6,257 nt of DNA, taken from an uncultured Kingella sp. (GTDB lineage: Bacteria; Pseudomonadota; Gammaproteobacteria; Burkholderiales; Neisseriaceae). Position numbers and translations under genes: made by a program. The DNA lies in the NCBI GenBank assembly GCA_916720425.1, contig CAKARD010000076.1, positions 1-6,257 of the forward strand, given 5' to 3'. Positions 1 to 4,944 of the stretch are shown piece by piece. Numbering within the stretch: position 1 is the stretch's first letter; the number at the start of each line of letters is the position of its first letter. The notes beneath the pieces are model-generated. The model did not search any database, was not told where the DNA came from, and was given only the letters and a program-made list of their open reading frames with translations.

Positions 1-254
1 AACAAATCAAAAAACAGGTTAAAGATATTATTGACGGGGTGTATCACGAAGAAGATGATGGAAAAAATCGTAAACCAAGTAAAAACAAAATTCAAGTTGG
101 CAAAATTCACAACGAAGAAGATGCCATTAAAGAAATCGCTCGTTTAGAAAAACAAATGCAACAAGCTGCACGAGACTTACAGTTTGAAGAAGCAGCGGTA
201 CTACGAGATAAAATACGTGAAATAAAGGAAAATTTATTATTTGGCAGCGAATAG
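1..254 (+). CDS. uvrB: UvrABC excinuclease subunit B, C-terminal end (partial)
   Basis: Only the last 84 codons are present; the reading frame is open from base 3 and runs off the left edge, so the GTG at 39 is an internal valine and not a start. UvrB is the DNA-damage verification helicase-like subunit of cytoplasmic nucleotide excision repair: it receives DNA from UvrA and recruits UvrC. What is visible is the linker (KDIIDGVYHEEDDGK) followed by the UVR domain, an acidic/basic helical hairpin beginning at about EEDAIKEIARLEKQM and containing the hallmark QFEEAAVLRDKIREIKE. This domain is known to mediate contact with UvrC and UvrA. The closing NLLFGSE is close to the Neisseria UvrB end as I recall it. 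The catalytic helicase motifs lie outside the window. The gene converges on the phosphoesterase gene, with a hairpin 32 bp after the stop. Confidence 0.95.
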   Translation, partial: QIKKQVKDIIDGVYHEEDDGKNRKPSKNKIQVGKIHNEEDAIKEIARLEKQMQQAARDLQFEEAAVLRDKIREIKENLLFGSE

Positions 255-285
255 AAAAATAATAAAACCCAGAACCAAGTTAATC

Positions 286-311
286 AGTACGGCAAAAAAA
301 GATGCCGTACT
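286..311. terminator. Hairpin between convergent uvrB and phosphoesterase genes
   Basis: A perfect 8-bp inverted repeat, AGTACGGC (286-293) and GCCGTACT (304-311), encloses a 10-base loop with seven consecutive A on the plus strand. It sits 32 bp after the uvrB stop and 23 bp beyond the phosphoesterase stop, the expected place for a shared terminator. Neither flank has a clean run of T directly after the stem (plus side CATTCAAAAC; minus side GATTAACTTGG), so termination efficiency is uncertain and Rho could be needed. Confidence 0.55.
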
Positions 312-333
312 CATTCAAAACAGTTGTTCATCA

Positions 334-1389
334 TCAACAATAAGACTTCGTATCAACAGACTCTCCGTTATCAAACATCAATGTTTTTTCAGGAAACCTT
401 AACGCAGCAAGGCGAAATTTTGAATGCATAGGTATGATGCCTTTTTTTCGGTCACGCCAACGTGCACCTACTGAAAAATCTATACAAAACACATTATTAC
501 GCGCACCATGCCAATGGTTTGGCGGAACGTTAAACATGCCTTTGCGATGTTTAGCACAAACTGAATCTTCATACCAAGTACGCCAATAATGCCCGATAAC
601 AACATAAGGCACATCTTGATAATCTTCCCACCAATGGTTTCGTATGGAAAAACGCCAACGTCCCCCCGCAAAAAAAGGCATGGTAACAACTTTTTCTACG
701 CCACACGTGAGTGCGCGTATGGGGTGGTTTATGCTACGATACACGTCATGTTGCGCAGTGGCACGCAACATAGGGAGAGGATAATTGATATTTTCTAATT
801 CATGGGCATATTGACGTTGCTCTATTTTGTATTGTTCATACCAAGGCATCTGCTTAATACAAAAATTGATTTCATCATCCCAATCTTGAATTAAATCACA
901 TAAATTAACGTGGTTTTGATTTTGAATTTGAGCAATGCTATCTGATAGCCATGCAGCATGAACAATACGCAAATCTTGTCGTTGTAACACCAAAGGTTGT
1001 TGTTGTAAAAATGTTAATAAATGGGAATGTTGTGATTGAGGTAAACACTGCCATGGTGCATAATTATGCGCATCTTGTTGTTCTCTGTTGCCAAAAAACC
1101 AGCCTGAGCCGTCTTTAGCTTCTTGCGCTAACAAATTAATTTCGTGATTGCCCAATACCATCAGCGCATGCCCTGCATAGTATGCTTGCTCAAACCAAGC
1201 CAATACCGCTGGTGAATCAGGGCCACGATCTATCAAATCTCCAACAAACACTAATTTACGTCCTTTGGGATGGTTTCCATCTGCTTGATAGCCCAAATAA
1301 TGCAGTAAATTTTGCAAAGCCTCATACTGTCCATGCACATCGCCTATAATATCTAACGCGCCATTGGGCAAAGTTTGTATTAACGACAT
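334..1389 (-). CDS. Calcineurin-like metallophosphoesterase (PPP-type Ser/Thr or Ap4A-type phosphatase)
   Basis: A 351-residue cytoplasmic protein without signal peptide or membrane segment. It carries the full dinuclear metal-site signature of the calcineurin-like superfamily: GDVHG (16-20, with D17 and H19), GDLIDRG (50-56, D51 and the catalytic-type R55), GNHE (80-83, N81 and H82), a later histidine in RIVHAAW (H144) and a final GHYWR (H267). The GDxHG/GDxxDRG/GNHE spacing is that of the PPP group, which includes bacterial Ser/Thr protein phosphatases (PrpA type) and symmetrical diadenosine-tetraphosphate hydrolases (ApaH). It is longer than either (usually 220-280 residues); the extra length lies between H144 and H267 and in the tail after H267. 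Substrate cannot be told from sequence; it could be a phosphoprotein or a dinucleotide. The ATG is supported by an AGGA 7 bases upstream and a TATAAT further up. It is transcribed alone and divergently from leuB. Confidence 0.88.
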   Translation of the reverse strand: MSLIQTLPNGALDIIGDVHGQYEALQNLLHYLGYQADGNHPKGRKLVFVGDLIDRGPDSPAVLAWFEQAYYAGHALMVLGNHEINLLAQEAKDGSGWFFGNREQQDAHNYAPWQCLPQSQHSHLLTFLQQQPLVLQRQDLRIVHAAWLSDSIAQIQNQNHVNLCDLIQDWDDEINFCIKQMPWYEQYKIEQRQYAHELENINYPLPMLRATAQHDVYRSINHPIRALTCGVEKVVTMPFFAGGRWRFSIRNHWWEDYQDVPYVVIGHYWRTWYEDSVCAKHRKGMFNVPPNHWHGARNNVFCIDFSVGARWRDRKKGIIPMHSKFRLAALRFPEKTLMFDNGESVDTKSYC

Positions 1390-1422
1390 GATTTCCTATT
1401 TCACAAAAATAAAACTAAGCGA

Positions 1423-1428
1423 ATTATA
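1423..1428 (-). promoter_or_regulatory. Promoter -10 box for the phosphoesterase gene
   Basis: The minus strand reads TATAAT exactly here, 33 bases before the ATG at 1389. The best -35 candidates at a 17-18 base spacing (around 1446-1452, TCTCTT or TTCTCT) are poor, so the promoter rests mainly on the -10. The implied leader is roughly 27 bases and includes the AGGA ribosome binding site at about 1394-1397. Confidence 0.5.
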
Positions 1429-1499
1429 GGTACGGTTAATCCCAAAAGAGAAGTAAAGCATAGGAAAAAACAACCATTTTGCAAAATTTGTTACAAAAA

Positions 1500-1517
1500 A
1501 TCATTATTTTTAATGAT
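1500..1517. promoter_or_regulatory. AT-rich palindrome overlapping leuB -35 region (possible operator)
   Basis: ATCATTA (1500-1506), TTTT, TAATGAT (1511-1517) is a perfect 7-bp inverted repeat. It covers the likely -35 of the upstream leuB promoter, a typical repressor site position. The dyad is AT-only apart from one C/G pair, so chance is a real alternative. It does not fit a Fur box well, and I cannot name a regulator. Confidence 0.3.
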
Positions 1518-1536
1518 ACAATAACCACGATATAAT
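1509..1536 (+). promoter_or_regulatory. Upstream promoter candidate for leuB
   Basis: A perfect -10 TATAAT lies at 1531-1536 with a modest -35 TTTAAT at 1509-1514 (16-base spacer). Predicted transcription start is near 1543, giving a leader of about 67 bases. No leucine-rich leader peptide or attenuator hairpin is visible in that leader. Confidence 0.5.
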
Positions 1537-1539
1537 TGT

Positions 1540-1568
1540 TTGCACAAAATAGTTTGATGTAGCATAAT
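1540..1568 (+). promoter_or_regulatory. Second, downstream promoter candidate for leuB
   Basis: TTGCAC (1540-1545), a 17-base spacer and CATAAT (1563-1568) make a second sigma-70-like arrangement. The -10 is off by one base and the -35 matches only its TTG. Its start would be near 1575, about 35 bases before the ATG. It may be an alternative to, or be used together with, the upstream candidate. Confidence 0.3.
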
Positions 1569-1609
1569 CGCATTTACCTTACTTAACAAAACAATCAGGT
1601 AATCAGAAA

Positions 1610-2680
1610 ATGACAAAACAAATAGCCATTTTACGTGGTGATGGTATTGGTCCTGAAATCATATGCCAAGCAGTGCGTGTATTAGACAAACTCATAGAGC
1701 AAGGCTTAAATGTAAGCTATGATTATGCCCCTTTGGGAGGAGAAGCTTATGACCAATATGGTGTACCCTATCCTGAATTTACTCAAAACTTATGCCGTCA
1801 GGCCGATGCGGTATTATTAGGTGCCGTCGGTTCTCCCCAATACGATCGATTAGAACGCCATTTACGCCCTGAACGAGGTTTATTAGCCATTCGTAAAGAT
1901 TTAAACTTGTTTGCTAATTTGCGACCTGCGATTTTGTATCCTGAACTAGCTAATGCCTCTACGCTTAAACCAGAAGTGGTGGCAGGTTTGGATATTTTAA
2001 TTGTGCGTGAATTGACAGGTGATATTTATTTTGGTGAACCACGTGGCATTCGTTTATTAGATAATGGTGAGCGTGAGGGCTTTAATACCATGAAATATAG
2101 CGAAAGTGAAATTCGCCGTATTGCTCATGTCGCATTTAAAGCAGCACAAAAACGTAATAAAAAAGTATGCAGCGTAGGCAAAGCTAATGTTTTAGAAACC
2201 ACAGAGTTGTGGCGTGAAATTTTTGATGAAGTGGGACAACACTATCCTGATGTAGCGTTAAGTCATATGTATGTGGATAATGCCGCTATGCAACTGGTGC
2301 GTGCGCCTAAACAATTTGATGTGATTGCAACTGGTAATATCTTTGGTGATATTTTGAGCGATCAAGCATCAATGTTAACTGGCTCTATTGGCATGTTACC
2401 TTCGGCTTCTTTGGACGAAAATAGCAAAGGTTTATATGAACCTTCACACGGCTCAGCCCCCGATATTGCAGGACAAAACAAAGCCAACCCACTGGCTACT
2501 ATTTTATCACTAGCAATGTTAGTGCGATACAGCCTTAATGATGAAGAGCGTGCTAAACAAATTGAACAAGCAGTGCAAAAAGTATTAGAACAAGGCATAC
2601 GTACTGCCGATATCTATGAAGAGGACACACAATTGGTGTCATGCAGTCAAATGGGCGATGCAATACTCGCTGTTTTATAA
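1610..2680 (+). CDS. leuB: 3-isopropylmalate dehydrogenase
   Basis: The enzyme oxidatively decarboxylates (2R,3S)-3-isopropylmalate with NAD+ to 2-oxoisocaproate, the third step of leucine synthesis, in the cytoplasm as a homodimer. Its 356 residues are full length. Visible landmarks are GDGIGPEI (10-17), GAVGSP (71-76), the substrate-binding arginines R95, R105 and R133 in IRKDLN, NLRP and VRELTGDIYFGEPRG, catalytic Y140 and K191, metal-binding D223, D247 and D251 (in NIFGDILSDQ), and the NAD-specificity loop EPSHGSAPDIAGQNKANP. LRPERGLLAIRK before R95 is typical of LeuB and separates it from isocitrate and tartrate dehydrogenases. The ATG follows AGGT by 9 bases; the ribosome site lies in a short direct repeat (AATCAG GT AATCAG, 1594-1607). 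leuC and leuD are not adjacent on either side, so the leu genes here are not one compact operon. A small periplasmic protein gene follows after 28 bp. Confidence 0.97.
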   Translation: MTKQIAILRGDGIGPEIICQAVRVLDKLIEQGLNVSYDYAPLGGEAYDQYGVPYPEFTQNLCRQADAVLLGAVGSPQYDRLERHLRPERGLLAIRKDLNLFANLRPAILYPELANASTLKPEVVAGLDILIVRELTGDIYFGEPRGIRLLDNGEREGFNTMKYSESEIRRIAHVAFKAAQKRNKKVCSVGKANVLETTELWREIFDEVGQHYPDVALSHMYVDNAAMQLVRAPKQFDVIATGNIFGDILSDQASMLTGSIGMLPSASLDENSKGLYEPSHGSAPDIAGQNKANPLATILSLAMLVRYSLNDEERAKQIEQAVQKVLEQGIRTADIYEEDTQLVSCSQMGDAILAVL

Positions 2681-2708
2681 CTTACTTTTTTATATAAGGA
2701 AATCAAAA

Positions 2709-3404
2709 ATGAAAAAATTACTCTTAGCTTGTATGATGGCATACGGTTTGAGCGCATGGGCAGATGCCATTCCCACCAACGCAAACCAATGGGCCAAACA
2801 ATCAGTACAACAAAGTTCAAATTTAGTAAAAAAATCAGAAACACGAATTATTGGTTATTATGATGCCAAAGGTAAACAAGTAAAATCGCCCGCTCGGAAT
2901 GGCTTTTACCGCACTTTGCTGGGACGCGATGCACAAGGACGCGCTGTGATACAAGATTACTATCAAGATAGTCGTACCAAGCAAATCGATCCTGTAGTTA
3001 TTCCTAACGAAAAAGATATTAATAATTTTAATGCCAATGTTGCTGAAGGTTTCACTACATGGTATTCGCCCACTGGGGAAGTAACGGAATTTGTTGAAAT
3101 AAACAATGGTGAATTACGCCAACGTGGGGTATATAAACAAGGTCAATTGGTTCATTTGCTACAAATAGAAGGTAAGCAAGATCACTTAACGTTCTATTAT
3201 CCAAATGGAAAAATTATGGCTGACATACACCAAAATAATGATAATGACGAACAGCATAGTTTCTTCTACGACGAAAAAGGTAAGTTAATTTATGATAGTA
3301 AAAAAGATAAGGATATTTCAGAAAGCGATCCACGTTATGAGAAAATAGGTAAAATTACCATGCGTATATTGTCTTCTCTAGAAGAAACTATAGACGAAAA
3401 CTAA
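2709..3404 (+). CDS. Predicted periplasmic protein of unknown function with MORN/YwqK-like repeats
   Basis: A 231-residue protein I cannot assign to a characterised family. The ATG at 2709 is chosen because AAGGA (2696-2700) precedes it by 8 bases and a signal peptide begins exactly there: K2 K3, a hydrophobic stretch L4-W17, and an AWA|D cleavage site after A18. A frame extension up to 2616 would overlap leuB and bury the signal. The mature protein (about 213 residues) is hydrophilic and rich in Gln, Asn, Asp and Lys. It has four spaced Y-x(2-3)-G-[KE] units: Y51-DAKG-K, Y119-SPTG-E, Y164-PNG-K and Y187-DEKG-K, followed by short beta-like stretches. This resembles the repeats of MORN_2/YwqK-type proteins. 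No catalytic motif is apparent and C8 sits too close to the N-terminus for a convincing lipobox. The 28-bp gap to leuB without a terminator suggests cotranscription; the functional link is unclear. Confidence 0.8.
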   Translation: MKKLLLACMMAYGLSAWADAIPTNANQWAKQSVQQSSNLVKKSETRIIGYYDAKGKQVKSPARNGFYRTLLGRDAQGRAVIQDYYQDSRTKQIDPVVIPNEKDINNFNANVAEGFTTWYSPTGEVTEFVEINNGELRQRGVYKQGQLVHLLQIEGKQDHLTFYYPNGKIMADIHQNNDNDEQHSFFYDEKGKLIYDSKKDKDISESDPRYEKIGKITMRILSSLEETIDEN

Positions 3405-3437
3405 CCCTAAATCATGATTTGGAATAATAAATAAATT

Positions 3438-3464
3438 ATGCGTGATGTTATAGGCATCACGCAT
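3438..3464. terminator. Strong bidirectional terminator
   Basis: A perfect 10-bp stem, ATGCGTGATG (3438-3447) and CATCACGCAT (3455-3464), with a 7-base loop TTATAGG. On the plus strand it is followed by GTTATTTTTAT and on the minus strand by AATTTATTTATTATT, so it can end both the leuB-periplasmic protein transcript and the convergent helicase transcript. The helicase stop is only 8 bases beyond the plus-strand side of the stem. Confidence 0.85.
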
Positions 3465-3471
3465 GTTATTT

Positions 3472-4821
3472 TTATACCCCAAAATTTGCTTGTAATAAGG
3501 CACAAGTTTGGCGTTCACGTGTGCGACGACGCGATGGACGATCGGGAATTTTAGGCATATCTGGTGTTTGTGTGGTGTTGCTCTTATCTGTTTCATGTTT
3601 TTTAGATTGCTTGGAGCGAGTAGGTGCAACCGTTACGTCATCTTGATTATGTTGCTGTGCTGACTCTTCCCAACGTGGTTCAAAACCTTCAATGCGCGAT
3701 ACGGGTAATTCATTGCCCGTTAACTCTTTAATGGCCATGTACATACGCTGTTCGTTATTATCCATAAGAGAAATGGCTACACCTTCTACCCCAGCACGCC
3801 CTGTACGGCCAATACGATGTACATAATCTTCAGCCTGCGAAGGCATCTCATAATTAATGACAAATGGTAATTCGGCAATATCTAAACCACGTGCAGCCAC
3901 ATCTGTAGCAACTAAAACGCGCAAGTTGCCTGCTTTAAATTGCGCAAGTACATCTAGACGCGCTTGTTGTGATTTATCACCGTGTATGGGGCCAGTTTCC
4001 AAACCACGATGCGCTAAATACTGCGAGACTTGATCAACAGAATGCTTGGTTTTGCAAAATACAATCACTTGAGGCATTTGTAAATCCACAATTAATCGTT
4101 CCAATAATTCACGCTTGCGGTGCGTATCTACAGCGATGACATGTTCTTCTACATTGGTATTGGTGGCATTTTGCGCTGCAACTTCAACAATTTCTGGCAT
4201 ATGCATAAAATCTTGTGCTAACTTACGTATGGCTGGCGCAAAAGTGGCGGAAAATAATAGCGTTTGGTGTGGTTTGGGTAAAATTTGCATGATGGTACGT
4301 ATGTCATCAATAAACCCCATATCCAGCATACGATCGGCTTCATCTAGCACGACTATTTCTACTTTGTTCAGATGAATATTTTTTTGTTTAATGTGATCAA
4401 GCAGTCGTCCTACAGTGGCAATAACAATTTCGCAACCAGAACGTAACTGCTCGGCCTGTTTGTCCATATTGACCCCGCCAAACAAAACGCTGTGCCGCAA
4501 AGGCAAATTTTTAATGTAGTTTCGAGTGTTTTGATCTATTTGATCTGCCAATTCTCGCGTGGGAGTCAAGACCAACATGCGTACAGGGTGCATGGCAGGC
4601 GAAGCACTGGCATTGGCATAGCGTTTGAGCCGCTCTAAACTGGGCAACATAAAGGCAGCGGTTTTACCTGTACCTGTTTGCGCAGCAGCCAATAAATCAT
4701 GTCCGGCCAGAGCTTTAGGTATGGCGGCTTGTTGTATAGGTGTAGGGGTATGATACCCTTGTTCGCTCAATGCACTACAAATTTCGTATCCTAGTCCTAA
4801 TTCGGTAAAGGTATGGGTCAT
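3472..4821 (-). CDS. rhlE: DEAD-box ATP-dependent RNA helicase, RhlE type
   Basis: A 449-residue cytoplasmic RNA helicase; the family unwinds short RNA duplexes in ribosome assembly, RNA decay or cold adaptation. Motifs in order: Q motif (F5 to Q30, TPTPIQ), Walker A AQTGTGKT (47-54), PTREL (87-91), GG (115-116), Ib TVGR (136-139, where TPGR is usual), VLDEADRMLDMGF (158-170), SAT (191-193), VIVFCKT (252-258), VATDVAARGLDI (304-315) and HRIGRTGR (335-342). After the second RecA-like domain comes a charged tail of about 65 residues with a basic RRRTRERQ patch and the hydrophobic end LLQANFGV. LDEADRMLDMGF and total length favour RhlE over DeaD, SrmB or DbpA. The ATG at 4821 is preferred: GAGAG lies 9 bases upstream, and an in-frame TTG at 4836 would lie upstream of the transcript start predicted from TATAAT at 4839-4844. 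The gene follows pabB-pabC on the same strand after 123 bp. Confidence 0.9.
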   Translation of the reverse strand: MTHTFTELGLGYEICSALSEQGYHTPTPIQQAAIPKALAGHDLLAAAQTGTGKTAAFMLPSLERLKRYANASASPAMHPVRMLVLTPTRELADQIDQNTRNYIKNLPLRHSVLFGGVNMDKQAEQLRSGCEIVIATVGRLLDHIKQKNIHLNKVEIVVLDEADRMLDMGFIDDIRTIMQILPKPHQTLLFSATFAPAIRKLAQDFMHMPEIVEVAAQNATNTNVEEHVIAVDTHRKRELLERLIVDLQMPQVIVFCKTKHSVDQVSQYLAHRGLETGPIHGDKSQQARLDVLAQFKAGNLRVLVATDVAARGLDIAELPFVINYEMPSQAEDYVHRIGRTGRAGVEGVAISLMDNNEQRMYMAIKELTGNELPVSRIEGFEPRWEESAQQHNQDDVTVAPTRSKQSKKHETDKSNTTQTPDMPKIPDRPSRRRTRERQTCALLQANFGV

Positions 4822-4838
4822 GATGGTTTCTCTCAATG

Positions 4839-4844
4839 ATTATA
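4839..4844 (-). promoter_or_regulatory. Promoter -10 box for the helicase gene
   Basis: TATAAT on the minus strand, 17 bases before the ATG at 4821. No good -35 lies at 16-18 bases (ATAGGA at 17). The predicted start near 4832 gives a very short leader of about 11 bases holding the GAGAG ribosome site, which argues against the upstream TTG start. Confidence 0.45.
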
Positions 4845-4892
4845 CTGTGAATGGATTAACATCCTATAACAATTATTGTGGGTATGGTGAAT

Positions 4893-4944
4893 ACGCGCGT
4901 GCCAGTATATTGGGGTACAGCGTGGTGCGCGGCGCAACGCGCGT
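4893..4944. repeat. Two copies of the palindrome ACGCGCGT, 44 bp apart
   Basis: ACGCGCGT occurs at 4893-4900 and again at 4937-4944, immediately after the pabB-pabC stop. Each copy is itself a perfect palindrome, so the two can also pair with each other. The centre-to-centre distance of 44 bp is close to four helical turns. The block is much richer in CpG than its AT-leaning surroundings, and lies upstream of the helicase promoter. A smaller stem, GCGCG (4927-4931) with CGCGC (4938-4942), overlaps the second copy; it lacks a T tract, so it is a weak terminator candidate for pabB-pabC. Confidence 0.5.

Noticed and set aside
39..254. Small stand-alone 71-residue UVR-domain gene starting at GTG 39
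   Set aside because: The frame is open upstream to the window edge and the upstream residues (QIKKQVKDIIDG) match the UvrB linker, so this is the end of uvrB.
1543..1609. Leucine leader peptide or attenuator before leuB
   Set aside because: No short frame with leucine codons and no paired terminator/antiterminator stems in the leader.
2616..2708. Earlier start of the periplasmic protein inside leuB
   Set aside because: It would overlap leuB by 65 bases, put 31 residues before a clear signal peptide and ignore the AAGGA at 2696.
2709..2735. Lipobox LLAC with C8 as the lipidated residue
   Set aside because: Only four hydrophobic residues precede the cysteine; the AWA|D site further on is a much better signal peptidase I site.
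3409..3420. Palindrome AAATCATGATTT after the periplasmic protein gene
   Set aside because: Perfect 12-bp dyad but AT-rich, without loop space for an RNA hairpin, and not near a promoter; likely chance.
4115..4375. Plus-strand open frame opposite the helicase gene
   Set aside because: Antisense shadow of conserved helicase motifs; rich in Cys, Met and Ser with no recognisable domain.
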